The notes under the pieces are model-generated. The model searched no databases. It saw only the letters and a program-made list of their open reading frames with translations, and was not told where the DNA came from. A stretch of 64,000 nt of DNA, from assembly GCF_027587195.1 (NCBI RefSeq), contig NZ_JAPDDP010000003.1, positions 62,001 through 126,000 of the forward strand. Direction: 5' to 3'. Below, in pieces: positions 1 through 8,301 of this stretch (its first letter is position 1; each line of letters begins with the position of its first letter). A program made the position numbers and the translations under genes. The DNA comes from Solirubrobacter phytolaccae (GTDB taxonomy: Bacteria > Actinomycetota > Thermoleophilia > Solirubrobacterales > Solirubrobacteraceae).

Positions 1-311
1 CGGCCGAGCTCGACCGCCTCGCGGACCGTCACGCCCGCGGGTACCGGCGCGCGCTGGGGAACGAACGCGCGCAGCCGGGCGATCTTGCGCCCCTTGAGCT
101 CGCCGAGCGGGGTGCCGCCCCAGCGGACGTCGCCCTGCTCCATCGCCTGCAACCCGGAGACCGCGCGCGACAGCGTCGACTTGCCGGCGCCGTTGGGCCC
201 GACGACCGCGAGCAGCTCGCCCGCGTGCACGCTCATCGAGGCGCCGTGCAGGATCGGCGTGTCGCCGATCTTCACGTGCACGTCGGTGGCGACCAGACGC
301 GCCTCGCTCAT
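1..311 (-). CDS. hmuV: Heme/iron ABC transporter ATP-binding protein (HmuV-like), 3' end cut off by the window
   Basis: ATPase subunit that would power the adjacent permease for uptake of heme or another iron chelate. The visible N-terminal part (about 103 residues, starting MSEARLVATD) has a Walker A motif GPNGAGKST at residues 38-46 and a Q-loop-like FVPQ further on; the signature motif and Walker B lie outside the window. The ATG overlaps the permease stop as ATGA (308-311), so the two are probably translationally coupled. Order binding protein, permease, ATPase on one strand, facing HtaA genes, matches the hmuTUV-htaA arrangement of corynebacteria. The exact substrate is inferred from context, because the family also serves siderophores and cobalamin. 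Confidence 0.88.
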   Translation of the reverse strand, partial: MSEARLVATDVHVKIGDTPILHGASMSVHAGELLAVVGPNGAGKSTLSRAVSGLQAMEQGDVRWGGTPLGELKGRKIARLRAFVPQRAPVPAGVTVREAVELG

Positions 312-1294
312 ACGGCTTCGCGCAGGAGCCAGAGGAACAGCGGCACGCCCAGCACGACCATCAGCGGGCCGACGGGCAGCTCGATCGGCGCCAGGACCAC
401 GCGCGCGAGCGTGTCGGCGGCGACGAGCAGCGCCGCGCCGGTGAGCGCCGAGGCGGGGATGACGAAGCGGTGCGACGCCGTCCCGCCCGCGAGCCGCACG
501 AGGTGCGGGATCACGAGCCCGAGGAAGCCGAGCAGGCCCGCGATCGCGGCGGCGGACGACGCCAGCAGCGCGGCCGCGGCGGCCGCCGCGAGGCGCACGA
601 GCCGCGGACGCCCGCCGAGCGACGCGGCGACATCGTCACCCAGCGCGAGCCGGTCGAGCGGCCGCGCGAGGAAGATCGCCATCACGAAGCCGACGCTGAA
701 GTACGGCCAGACGACGCTCAGCGACGACCACCCGTCCGACGACAGGCCGCCCGCGATCCAGAAGATCGCCGACTGCACCCGGTCGCTGTAGGCAACCATG
801 AGCGACGTGGTGGCGGCGCTGAAGAGCGCCGTGATGGCGATCCCGGCGAGGATGACCCGCCCGATCGCACCCGCGTGCGCGCCGGACCAGCCGATCAGGA
901 ACACGATCCCCGCGGCGGTGACGCCGAAGACGAGCGCGCCGACCGGCAGCAGCGCGATCGCGCTCGGCCACACCAGCAGGGTCAGCATCGCGCCGAACCC
1001 CGCGCCGCCCGTCACGCCGATCACGTCCGGCGACGCGAGCGGGTTCGCCAGCGCGCCCTGCAGCAGCGCGCCGGCCACACCCAGCGCGGCGCCCACGACG
1101 ATCGCGGACACCGTCCGCGGGAGCCGCAGCTCGACGACGATCTGCCGCAGCGGCCCTTCCTCGGCCTGCCCGGTCAGCGACTGCCAGATGTCCGAGAACG
1201 GCACGTGGACCGCGCCGAGGATCATCGACGCCGTCGCGGCCGCGAGCAGCGCGACGGTGGCCGTCACGACCACGGAAGATCGGCGGAGCGTCAA
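308..1294 (-). CDS. hmuU: FecCD/BtuC-type ABC transporter permease (HmuU-like)
   Basis: Integral membrane permease of 328 residues, the usual length for the FecCD family, with many hydrophobic helices beginning at the N-terminal stretch VTATVALLAAATASMI. Family-typical segments include VELRLPRTVSAIVVGAALGV and the GLVIPHLVRL loop, which in this family contacts the ATPase. The start is TTG at 1294, one base after the stop of the upstream binding-protein gene; a downstream GTG is an alternative. The stop overlaps the ATPase start by four bases. It probably moves heme handed over by the binding protein. Substrate assignment rests on the neighbouring HtaA and HugZ-like genes. Confidence 0.88.
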   Translation of the reverse strand: MTLRRSSVVVTATVALLAAATASMILGAVHVPFSDIWQSLTGQAEEGPLRQIVVELRLPRTVSAIVVGAALGVAGALLQGALANPLASPDVIGVTGGAGFGAMLTLLVWPSAIALLPVGALVFGVTAAGIVFLIGWSGAHAGAIGRVILAGIAITALFSAATTSLMVAYSDRVQSAIFWIAGGLSSDGWSSLSVVWPYFSVGFVMAIFLARPLDRLALGDDVAASLGGRPRLVRLAAAAAAALLASSAAAIAGLLGFLGLVIPHLVRLAGGTASHRFVIPASALTGAALLVAADTLARVVLAPIELPVGPLMVVLGVPLFLWLLREAV

Positions 1295-1295
1295 A

Positions 1296-2141
1296 TCAGT
1301 AGTTCTTCAGGAACTTGGCGCGGACGCTGCGGATCGTCGCCGCCACGCCCGGATAGGGCTGCAGCAGCTGGTTGCCCGTGGCAACGTACACGCGCTTGTT
1401 CTTGACGGCCTTGGTGTTGCGCCAGTTCGGGTTCGACGCGTAGTACTTCGCGAGCTTGCTGATCGCGCCCGGGTTGCCGTGCGGCACGGCGATGATGATG
1501 TCCGGGTTGCGCTGCACGACGATCTCGTCCGAGATGCGGACGATCCCGCTCGGCGCGGTGAGGCCGTTGGTGAGCAGCTGCCCGCCGGCCTTGGCGACCA
1601 CGTCGCCGCCCCAGGAGTTCGCGAGCATCGCGTAGGGCGTGCGGCCGACGCCGAGGATGAGCAGCACGCGCAGGCGGCGCTTGATGCCCTGCTGGGCGGC
1701 GCGCACGTCGTTCTCGATCTTGGTCGCGAGCGAGTTGGCGGCCCGCGTGCGGCCGAGGAGCTTGCCGATCGCGCGCGTCTCACGGCCGACGGCCGCAACG
1801 CTCGTGGGATCGGACTCGTAGACCTTCATCCCGAGCCGGCGCATCGGCGCGGAGCCACGCTGCCAGGTCTTGCTGGACAGCACGATGCTCGGGTTGTAGG
1901 TGGCGAGCTGCTCCATGTTCGGACCCAGCGGATGCGTGAGCGTCAGCACCGGCACGCCCTTGAGCGAGGCGAGGTACTGGTCGGTGCCACCGAGGGTCTG
2001 GCCGACCACCACCGGGCGCACGCCGAGGCGGGTGATCGTGGAAGCAGAGAAGGGAGTCAGCGCGGCGACGCGGGGAGCGGCCTGCGCGGGAGCGGCAAAG
2101 AGCAGGAGAGCCAGAAAGACGGCGACGACAAGGCGGTTCAT
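1296..2141 (-). CDS. hmuT: Secreted ABC transporter substrate-binding protein, heme/iron-complex type (HmuT-like)
   Basis: Extracytoplasmic binding protein of the FecB/HutB class (281 residues). It starts with a clear signal peptide (MNRLVVAVFLALLLF...AQA) but I see no lipobox cysteine, unusual for a Gram-positive binding protein, so anchoring is uncertain. The mature part has the family pattern: VAALTPFSASTITRLGV at the start, YNPSIVLSS in the first lobe and RNPDIIIAVPHG in the second. I chose the ATG at 2141. An in-frame ATG at 2150 would place the start codon against the iron box that begins at 2150. It is first gene of the minus-strand hmuTUV operon, divergent from the HtaA genes. Confidence 0.85.
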   Translation of the reverse strand: MNRLVVAVFLALLLFAAPAQAAPRVAALTPFSASTITRLGVRPVVVGQTLGGTDQYLASLKGVPVLTLTHPLGPNMEQLATYNPSIVLSSKTWQRGSAPMRRLGMKVYESDPTSVAAVGRETRAIGKLLGRTRAANSLATKIENDVRAAQQGIKRRLRVLLILGVGRTPYAMLANSWGGDVVAKAGGQLLTNGLTAPSGIVRISDEIVVQRNPDIIIAVPHGNPGAISKLAKYYASNPNWRNTKAVKNKRVYVATGNQLLQPYPGVAATIRSVRAKFLKNY

Positions 2142-2149
2142 GGGGCCCA

Positions 2150-2163
2150 TTAGGCTACCCTAA
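2150..2163. promoter_or_regulatory. Iron box: DtxR/IdeR-like operator between hmuT and the HtaA genes
   Basis: Perfect palindrome TTAGG-CTAC-CCTAA. It equals the first 14 positions of the 19-bp DtxR/IdeR consensus (TTAGGTTAGCCTAACCTAA) in the bases that matter. It lies in the 71-bp gap between two divergent transcripts, 8 bp from the chosen hmuT start, so one site could repress both heme operons when iron is plentiful. A further half-site-like TTAGGGT occurs at about 2173. The same 14-bp pattern recurs at 5735 and 30993, both at iron genes. Confidence 0.75.
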
Positions 2164-2212
2164 GCCGGTGTGTTAGGGTCGTTTTCCGTCCACCCAGGTC
2201 GGAATTGGACTG

Positions 2213-3523
2213 ATGTCTTACTGTCGCTCTGTCTTCGCTCTCGTCGTTGCGTTCTGCGCCGTGGTTCCCGCCACCGCTGCGGCCACCCCGGCACCCGCTT
2301 CCATCGAGCTGTCGGCCTCCGGCCAGCGCGCGCTGAAGCAGTCGTCGCTGAGCGTCGCCTCGGTCCCACGCGGCCCGAAGAAGACGACGCTGTGGCTCGG
2401 TCCGGGCAAGACGACGATCGGCTCCTCAGCCACCGTCGAGCTCATCGGCTCGCTCCGGTTCACCGCCGGCAAGCGCAAGGTTGACGCGACCGCGCTCGAG
2501 CTCGCGCTCGGCCGGACGTCGTCGTCGATCTCCGGCAAGGTCGGCAAGCAGCGCGTCAAGCTGTTCGCGGTCACGCCGACCCGGCCCGCTGAGCTCGACG
2601 CCGCGGCCGGCCGCCTGGCGCTCACCCGCGCGAAGATCGCGCTCACGCCGGCCGCCGCGAAGGCGCTGCGCAGCACGCTCAAGCTCAAGCGCACGCCGTC
2701 GACCGCCGCGCTCGGGACCTTCAGCGTCGCGATCGCGCCGGAGCTCGGCACGGTCCCGGCCCCGACGCCGATCGCGGTGCCTGCGCCGGGTCCGTCACCG
2801 ACCGTCCAGGCCTCGCCCACGCCGGAGTCCACCCCCATCGCCACGCCGACGGTGACCGCAACGCCCACCGCCACGGCCACGGCCACCCCGAGCGCGACCG
2901 CGACGCCCGGCCCCGCCCTCGACTGCGCGCAGCGCTTCGACAAGACGCCCGCCGGCGTCGTCGACTGGTTCGGCTGCGCGCTGCCCGGCTCCACCGATCT
3001 CAAGAGCTGGACGAACTACCTGCAGATGCCGTTCCCGCAGTTCCCGTGCCCCGGCTCGGCGGGGAGCATCGTGCCCGGCTTCGGTGCGTCCCAGGTCGTC
3101 GCGGGCGACAAGTACGACCACCGCTTCCCGGTGCTCAGCAGCGAGGTGGGAACCGACGGCTCCGCCACGGTCGTGCTCGGGGGCAACGTGACCTACACGC
3201 TCCCCGTCCACGGCATCAACGAGCAGATCGGCTCGCTGCGGGTCGTCATCAACCCCGGCGGCCTGACCGGGACGGTCTACGCCGATGGCTACGCGAAGCC
3301 GTTCGACACGAGCCCGGCGACCTGCACCGCGGCGCCGACCCCGTACACGGGCCAGCCCGTCCTCTCGCTGAACCTGACGGGGATCACGCCCGTCACCACC
3401 AGCGGTGTCACGCGCTGGATCAGCGTGCCCGCGACGGTCATCGACACCGGCGACCGCATCGGCGGCGGCTCCTACGACGGCTCGGCGTGGGGCACCTTCA
3501 CGATCGCGCTGCCGACGCGATGA
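2213..3523 (+). CDS. Secreted HtaA-domain heme-binding protein, first of three
   Basis: Predicted exported protein of 436 residues with an N-terminal signal peptide (MSYCRSVFALVVAFCAVVPATA). Residues about 30-175 form a beta-rich region resembling half of an HtaA domain (LIGSLRFTAGKRKVDATALE). Residues about 178-232 are a Pro/Thr/Ala-rich linker. Residues about 240-436 form an HtaA-like domain (TPAGVVDWFGCALPGSTDLK ... SYDGSAWGTFTIALP). HtaA proteins of corynebacteria bind hemin at the cell surface and pass it to HmuT. The stop overlaps the next gene's ATG (ATGA), showing an operon. No C-terminal membrane anchor is visible, so it may be released or held by another protein. Expression is probably controlled by the box at 2150. 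Confidence 0.78.
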   Translation: MSYCRSVFALVVAFCAVVPATAAATPAPASIELSASGQRALKQSSLSVASVPRGPKKTTLWLGPGKTTIGSSATVELIGSLRFTAGKRKVDATALELALGRTSSSISGKVGKQRVKLFAVTPTRPAELDAAAGRLALTRAKIALTPAAAKALRSTLKLKRTPSTAALGTFSVAIAPELGTVPAPTPIAVPAPGPSPTVQASPTPESTPIATPTVTATPTATATATPSATATPGPALDCAQRFDKTPAGVVDWFGCALPGSTDLKSWTNYLQMPFPQFPCPGSAGSIVPGFGASQVVAGDKYDHRFPVLSSEVGTDGSATVVLGGNVTYTLPVHGINEQIGSLRVVINPGGLTGTVYADGYAKPFDTSPATCTAAPTPYTGQPVLSLNLTGITPVTTSGVTRWISVPATVIDTGDRIGGGSYDGSAWGTFTIALPTR

Positions 3524-4668
3524 AGCGCCTCCTCGGCACGGCGCTGGCCTTCGCGGTGCTGGCTCCGTCCGCGCAGGCCGCCACCACCGGCTCGCTCACG
3601 CTCACGGTCACCGCGAAGGCCGACCGCGCTCTCGACGCGCGCGGCGTGACCCTGGGAACGACGGGCAAGGTCTCGCGCAGCGGCCGCACGCTCTCGCTCC
3701 CGCTCAGCGCCGGGGACGCCAAGTCGCTGCGCACGGCGGGCGGGTTCCGACTGCGCGCGAAGCGCCGCTCGATCACGCTCACGGCCCCGCGTCTGGAGCT
3801 GGGCACCAACCCGCGCGTCACGGCCGTGCTCGGCGGCAAGCGCAGCACGCTCTTCACGCTCGCCGTCGCGCCCAACCAGACCGCCGCCGGCGTCTCGCTG
3901 GAGCGCACGGGCGCGACGCTGGGCGCCGCGGCCGCCCGGACGATCGCCCGCAAGCTCAAGGTGCGGGCGCTCCCGCGCTCGAGCTTCGCCACCGTCGCGG
4001 CCGCCGCCAGCTTTGGCGCCCCGGCGCCGACGGCGCCGCAGCCCGCGCCGACCGGCCCCTGCGTCACGACCACCGCCGGTGGCACGCCGCCGACGCCGGG
4101 CACGACCGAGCCACCCGTGAAGGCCCGGCCCGCCGGCGCCCGCACGGTCACCGGCGCGACGCTCACGTGGCGCGTGCGCGAGTCGTTCATCCGCTACATC
4201 GCGGCCGGCGAGGGCACCACGCCTTCACGCGGCGCCGCCGGGACGGCGCCCGAGTCGCTCGAGGGCGCCCCGCCGCTCGTCTACGCCTTCACCTTCCCGT
4301 TCGCCGAAGGCTGGTGCGACCCGGCGACGGGTGCCGCGCGCATCGCGTTCACCGGCACCGTCGCCTTCCGCTATCAGCAGCACACGATCGACCTCGTGGT
4401 CAACGACCCCGAGGTCGAGCTCGACGGACCGGCCTCCCGCGTGATCTTCCGGATGACCGGTTCGGACGGCACAGCCGGAGGCAACAAGCGGGCCGTCGTC
4501 GAGACGCTCGACGTCTCCAAGGCCACCGTCACCGGCGGGGGCAACGCCTTCGCCTACGAGCGCATCCCGGGCGCGATCCCGCCCGGGGCTGCCAGTTCGC
4601 TCTTTGCCGGCTACTACCTCCCGGGCGAGCCGTTCGGGTCGGTCTCCATCTCCTTCAACACCGAATGA
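3520..4668 (+). CDS. Secreted HtaA-domain heme-binding protein, second of three
   Basis: Exported protein of 382 residues starting at the ATG that overlaps the preceding stop (3520-3523); signal peptide MKRLLGTALAFAVLAPSAQA. The N-terminal half repeats the beta-rich pattern of the first protein (GKVSRSGRTLSLPLSAGDAK), followed by a short Pro-rich linker near residue 170-200. The C-terminal part is the clearest HtaA domain of the locus: GATLTWRVRESFIRYIAAGE, then a core with FRYQQHTIDLVVNDPEVEL and a final GEPFGSVSISFNTE. The W-x-V-x-E-S-F-x-x-Y pattern is the HtaA hallmark. It probably acts with its two neighbours in taking heme from host or environmental proteins for the HmuTUV-like transporter. 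Confidence 0.82.
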   Translation: MKRLLGTALAFAVLAPSAQAATTGSLTLTVTAKADRALDARGVTLGTTGKVSRSGRTLSLPLSAGDAKSLRTAGGFRLRAKRRSITLTAPRLELGTNPRVTAVLGGKRSTLFTLAVAPNQTAAGVSLERTGATLGAAAARTIARKLKVRALPRSSFATVAAAASFGAPAPTAPQPAPTGPCVTTTAGGTPPTPGTTEPPVKARPAGARTVTGATLTWRVRESFIRYIAAGEGTTPSRGAAGTAPESLEGAPPLVYAFTFPFAEGWCDPATGAARIAFTGTVAFRYQQHTIDLVVNDPEVELDGPASRVIFRMTGSDGTAGGNKRAVVETLDVSKATVTGGGNAFAYERIPGAIPPGAASSLFAGYYLPGEPFGSVSISFNTE

Positions 4669-4694
4669 TCCCGCGAAAGGACTCACGGACTCAC

Positions 4695-5738
4695 ATGCGC
4701 AAGCTCTTCCTGGCGCTCGGCGCGACGGCGCTGCTCGTCGCCCCGGCCACGGCCTCGGCCGCCGACTACAAGGTCACGGGCGGCAAGGTCGACTGGACCA
4801 TGGCCAACGCCTACGCCTCCGGCGCCACGACGAACACGTGGTTCGGCTACATCACCAACGCCACGGGCGGCTTCCCGTCCAACGGCTCCGTGACCGCGAA
4901 CGCTCCCGCGACGATCACCGGCCCCGCCGGCGCGATCACGACGATCGACCCGGCCTCGCCGAAGGGTCTCGACCAGATCTACACGCTCGGCTTCCCGGTC
5001 GACGCCGGCGGCACGTACAGCGACCTCGGTGTCGGCACGGTCAACCTGACCGGCAAGCTGGACCTCGTCTCCCACGCATGGAACGGCACGTTCGTGAATC
5101 CGCGGATCACGCTCAACGGCCTGACCGGCACCATCACCTCCACCGGGACCACCATCGCGGCGACCCCGGTGGCCGTGGATCACTCGAAGGTCCAGTTCAA
5201 CCTGGACCTGTCCAACGCGACGGTCACGCAGCGCGCCGACGGCTCCAAGCGCATCAGCAACATCGTCCCGATCGGCACCGCGGACAGTATCCTGGCCGGC
5301 TACGCGGGCCAGGCTCGCTACGGCGCGATCACGCTGACGCTCGCGGTCGAGTACCCGGAGCCGGGCACGGGTCCGCAGGGCCCGAAGGGCGACACGGGCG
5401 AGACGGGTAACGCCGGCGCGGCCGGCACGACCGTGCTGGGGTCCCCCGGCGCCGTCGGTCCGCAGGGTCCGGCCGGCCCGCAGGGTCCCGCCGGCAAGGA
5501 CGGCAAGAACGGCACGAGCGCGAAGATCAGCACCTTCACGCTGAAGTCGGCGCCGTTCACCGGCACCGCGACGCGCAAGGTCCGCGTGCTCCAGCGCAAG
5601 ACCGGCAAGGTCCTCGCCACCGGCACGCTCAAGGGCCGCAAGCTCCGCGTCAGCCACCTGACGACGACGAGCCTCAAGGGCAGCTACGTCGTGAAGCTCA
5701 CGAGCGGCACGCGCCGCGCCCTCATCACGCTCCGTTAG
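4695..5738 (+). CDS. Secreted HtaA-like protein with a collagen-like Gly-X-Y stretch, third of three
   Basis: Exported protein of 347 residues; signal peptide MRKLFLALGATALLVAPATA. I chose ATG 4695, which has AAAGGA upstream, although an ATG at 4665 overlapping the previous stop would add ten residues. Residues about 25-220 are HtaA-like (VTGGKVDWTMANAYASG ... YAGQARYGAITLTLAVEYPE). From about residue 226 to 270 comes a Gly-X-Y collagen-like segment (GPQGPKGDTGETG, later GPQGPAGPQGPAGKDGKNG), then a basic beta domain with many Lys/Arg-Val repeats. A collagen-like stalk would trimerise and extend the domain from the cell surface. The last codons overlap the second iron box. Confidence 0.78.
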   Translation: MRKLFLALGATALLVAPATASAADYKVTGGKVDWTMANAYASGATTNTWFGYITNATGGFPSNGSVTANAPATITGPAGAITTIDPASPKGLDQIYTLGFPVDAGGTYSDLGVGTVNLTGKLDLVSHAWNGTFVNPRITLNGLTGTITSTGTTIAATPVAVDHSKVQFNLDLSNATVTQRADGSKRISNIVPIGTADSILAGYAGQARYGAITLTLAVEYPEPGTGPQGPKGDTGETGNAGAAGTTVLGSPGAVGPQGPAGPQGPAGKDGKNGTSAKISTFTLKSAPFTGTATRKVRVLQRKTGKVLATGTLKGRKLRVSHLTTTSLKGSYVVKLTSGTRRALITLR

Positions 5739-5748
5739 GGTCACCTAA
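5735..5748. promoter_or_regulatory. Iron box upstream of the HugZ-like gene
   Basis: Perfect palindrome TTAGG-GTCA-CCTAA, overlapping the stop codon of the third HtaA gene and 57 bp upstream of the HugZ-like start. Extended match to the DtxR/IdeR consensus includes the C after CCTAA. It suggests that the heme-handling gene has its own iron-controlled promoter in addition to any read-through from the HtaA genes. Confidence 0.72.
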
Positions 5749-5756
5749 CAATCTTG

Positions 5757-5791
5757 GCGACAGGTGTCTTGATCTTGGAGACACCTGTCGC
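5757..5791. repeat. Perfect 13-bp inverted repeat between HtaA-3 and the HugZ-like gene
   Basis: Arms GCGACAGGTGTCT (5757-5769) and AGACACCTGTCGC (5779-5791) with a 9-base spacer. There is no T-run on either strand after the stem, so a terminator is possible but not convincing. TTGATC in the spacer (5769-5774) and TAACGT (5793-5798) are placed 18 bp apart like -35 and -10 elements, so the repeat could be an operator for a second regulator. Either role is inference. Confidence 0.6.
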
Positions 5792-5805
5792 TAACGTGCC
5801 GGGAC

Positions 5806-6627
5806 ATGGCCGCTCCCGCGTTCCCGACTGACCACATCGCGCCCGCTGACGCCTACATGGGCGCCGCGCCGCTGACTCCCGTCACTCCCTCTCAGACGCG
5901 CACCGCGGCTGAGGAGGCCCGGACGCTCGTCGCCCAGGGCAAGATGGCCGCCCTCGCGACCACGAGCGAAGACGGCACGCCGTGGGCCTCGGCCGTCCTG
6001 TACGCGGCGCTCGCGGACGGCACGCCGATCCTCTGCCTCTCCACGCTGGCCGAGCACGGCCGCAACCTCACGCGTGAGCCGCGCGCGTCGCTGATGATCG
6101 GCGAGGCCGATCCCGTCGGCGACCCGCTCGACAACGGCCGCGTCACGCTCGCGGGTCGCGTCGAGGTGCTCGCCGGCGCGGCCGAGGAGGAGGCGAAGGA
6201 GGCCTACAAGGCCGCTTCGCCCGCGTCCGGCCTGTACGGCGGCTTCGGGGACTTCACGTACTACGCGCTGCGCGTGGACCGGGTGCGCTGGGTCGGCGGC
6301 TACGGCCGCATGGACTCCGCCGACGCCGCCGACTACCACGCCGCCGAGGCCGACCCCACGGCCGCCGGCGCCGCCTACGCGATCAAGCACCTCAACGAGG
6401 ACCACGCCCAGAACCTGCTGGACATGGTCCGCGTGCTCGGCGGCCACCCGGACGCGACCGAGGCGACCTGCTCAGCGATCGACCGCTACGGCATGAACCT
6501 CAACGTGCAGACGCCGCGCGGCTTCACCACCACGCGGATCGCGTTCGCGGAGACGGCGAACAAGCCGGGTGACCTGCGCGGCGCGACGGTGGAGCTCGCC
6601 CGCCGCGCCCGTGGCGAAGCGGTCTAA
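5806..6627 (+). CDS. HugZ-like heme-handling protein (PNPOx-like fold plus DUF2470)
   Basis: Cytoplasmic protein of 273 residues. Residues about 25-165 have the split-barrel pyridoxamine-phosphate-oxidase-like fold (VAQGKMAALATTSEDGTPWA, then LCLSTLAEHGRNLTREPRAS). The C-terminal third is DUF2470 (AIKHLNEDHAQNLLDMVRVL, RYGMNLNVQTPRG). This two-domain layout is that of HugZ/HutZ heme oxygenases and of proteins that bind heme for degradation or storage. Position beside HtaA and HmuTUV genes and an iron box supports use of imported heme as iron source. Its stop overlaps the stop of the convergent next gene by four bases. Enzymatic heme cleavage is inferred; some family members only bind heme. 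Confidence 0.8.
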   Translation: MAAPAFPTDHIAPADAYMGAAPLTPVTPSQTRTAAEEARTLVAQGKMAALATTSEDGTPWASAVLYAALADGTPILCLSTLAEHGRNLTREPRASLMIGEADPVGDPLDNGRVTLAGRVEVLAGAAEEEAKEAYKAASPASGLYGGFGDFTYYALRVDRVRWVGGYGRMDSADAADYHAAEADPTAAGAAYAIKHLNEDHAQNLLDMVRVLGGHPDATEATCSAIDRYGMNLNVQTPRGFTTTRIAFAETANKPGDLRGATVELARRARGEAV

Positions 6628-8237
6628 CCCCCGCGCTTGAAGGTCACGTTCTTCTTCAGGACCTGCTTCGGCTTCTTGGTGCCCTTGACCGTCTGAGTCA
6701 CGGTCAGGGTCGCCTTGAAGGACTTGAGCTTCTTGCGGAGCTTCTTTCCCTTGCTGTTGAGCTTGATCGTGACCTTCTTGCTCTGACCGCCGTTGAGCGT
6801 CACGGTCGCCTTGCCGATCGTCGTGAGCTTCGCCGCCGAGCTGTGCGCGCCCGGGAAGCCCTTGACGTACTCGCGCGTCTGGACCAGGTAGACCAGGCTG
6901 CACTTGTCCTGCGGCGGGCCGACGCAGATCTGGTTCGCGGTGATGCTGTCGCCCTTGACCGAGGGCTTGGACACGCTCGCCGTCGCCACGGTGCCGCCGG
7001 TGAGGACGGTCGTCGTGGTCGGGGTGGGCGCGGTGCCCGGGGGCGTCACGACCGTTCCCTCGCCGCCGGTCTCGGGCCCGCCGCCGCCACCGCCACCGCC
7101 GGTCGGCGGTGCGATGCCCTCGAGGCCGACGAGCCGGCCGATCGCCGTCCCGCCCGCGCCGGCGCCGCCGACGAACCAGACCGTGCCGCGCGCCGTGTCC
7201 GGCACGGCGTTGAGCGGAGCGTTGGCGCTGCCGAGCCGGTAGAGCGTGGCCTGCAGGCTCACCGCGTCCACCCGGACGATCGCGTTCGCGCTCGCCGCAC
7301 CGCCGACCGCGAGCCAGAGCCCGCCGTCCGCGCCGACCGCGATCGACCGCGGGATGCCGCCGACCAAGCCCATCGCGTCGAGCGGGTACTCGACCTGGGA
7401 GGCGCCCGGCACCATGCGCGTCACCGCGCGCTTGAGCTCGTTCGTGTACCAGACGGCTCCGTCCGGGGCGACCGCGACGTCGGTGAGCCCCGTGCCGGTG
7501 TGGCTGCCCGAGCACGGCGACCCGGCGCCGCACGGCGCGTCGTACTCCACGTAGCTGCCGCCCGTCACCTTGGCGACCCGATAGCCGGCGTTGCCCGGGT
7601 TCGCCTGCGTGAACCACGGCGTCCCGTCGGGCGCGACCGTCACGCCGCGCGGCAGCGCGTCGAACCGGATCGAGTAGTAGGTGCCGGTGTAGGTCTGCAG
7701 GCTCGGCAGCTCGCCGAGCGTGAGATCGGGCGCGACGAACGCCATCCGGCTGCCGAGCCGCTGGAACGGGTCCGCAGTCCCCGGCCCGGCGGAGTACTCC
7801 GCCATCCAGGCGCCGCCGCCGGGCGCCGCGGCGATGCCCCAGGGCGCGACCGGCACGGTTCCGAGCGTGACCGTGTCGCCGACCAGCTTGCCGACCGTGC
7901 GGTCGCTGCGGGTGAAGTACAGCCGCGCGTCCTTGGCCGACCAGGTCATGTCGCGCAGCTGCGAGGAGCAGCAGCCTTCGGCGTCCGGCGTCTTGAGGCC
8001 GGTGATCCCGGTCGAGGTCCCCGGCGTGACCTGCGCGGTGTTCACGCGGCCGATCGGCGGCTCCTCGGTGTTGTCGCTGCCGCCGAAGAAGACGTTCCCG
8101 TCCGGCGTGACCTCCAGGGCACCCGTAGTGCTCGCGATCCCCGCCGGAAGCGCGAAGTATTGGGTGGTGACGTCGGCGTGGGCAGCCGGTGTCGCGACCG
8201 CCAGACCCAGCGCCGCGACGACGAACATGGCTCTCAT
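6624..8237 (-). CDS. Secreted virginiamycin B lyase/NHL-type beta-propeller protein
   Basis: Exported protein of 537 residues with signal peptide MRAMFVVAALGLAVATPAAHA. Residues about 30-350 show repeated propeller blades of the streptogramin-lyase family (GVTVAPDGTPWFTQANPGN, DVAVAPDGAVWYTNELKRA, SIAVGADGGLWLAVGG). A Gly-rich linker near residue 380-400 is followed by a Lys-rich beta domain ending in VTFKRGG, a style of C-terminus common in secreted proteins of this kind of organism. Real antibiotic lyase activity is not implied, since most such proteins are uncharacterised sugar or ligand binders. The gene is divergent from the TetR gene 64 bp away, which may regulate it. Confidence 0.7.
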   Translation of the reverse strand: MRAMFVVAALGLAVATPAAHADVTTQYFALPAGIASTTGALEVTPDGNVFFGGSDNTEEPPIGRVNTAQVTPGTSTGITGLKTPDAEGCCSSQLRDMTWSAKDARLYFTRSDRTVGKLVGDTVTLGTVPVAPWGIAAAPGGGAWMAEYSAGPGTADPFQRLGSRMAFVAPDLTLGELPSLQTYTGTYYSIRFDALPRGVTVAPDGTPWFTQANPGNAGYRVAKVTGGSYVEYDAPCGAGSPCSGSHTGTGLTDVAVAPDGAVWYTNELKRAVTRMVPGASQVEYPLDAMGLVGGIPRSIAVGADGGLWLAVGGAASANAIVRVDAVSLQATLYRLGSANAPLNAVPDTARGTVWFVGGAGAGGTAIGRLVGLEGIAPPTGGGGGGGGPETGGEGTVVTPPGTAPTPTTTTVLTGGTVATASVSKPSVKGDSITANQICVGPPQDKCSLVYLVQTREYVKGFPGAHSSAAKLTTIGKATVTLNGGQSKKVTIKLNSKGKKLRKKLKSFKATLTVTQTVKGTKKPKQVLKKNVTFKRGG

Positions 8238-8301
8238 GGCACCGACTCTCTCGCGGCCGCCACCCGCTGTGCGCCCCCCGACCGCCTAGCATTTCGCGTT
8301 C

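Noticed and set aside
6624-8237. Calling the propeller protein an antibiotic-resistance virginiamycin B lyase
   Set aside because: Only the propeller fold is supported; the signal peptide and C-terminal tail point to a secreted structural or binding protein.
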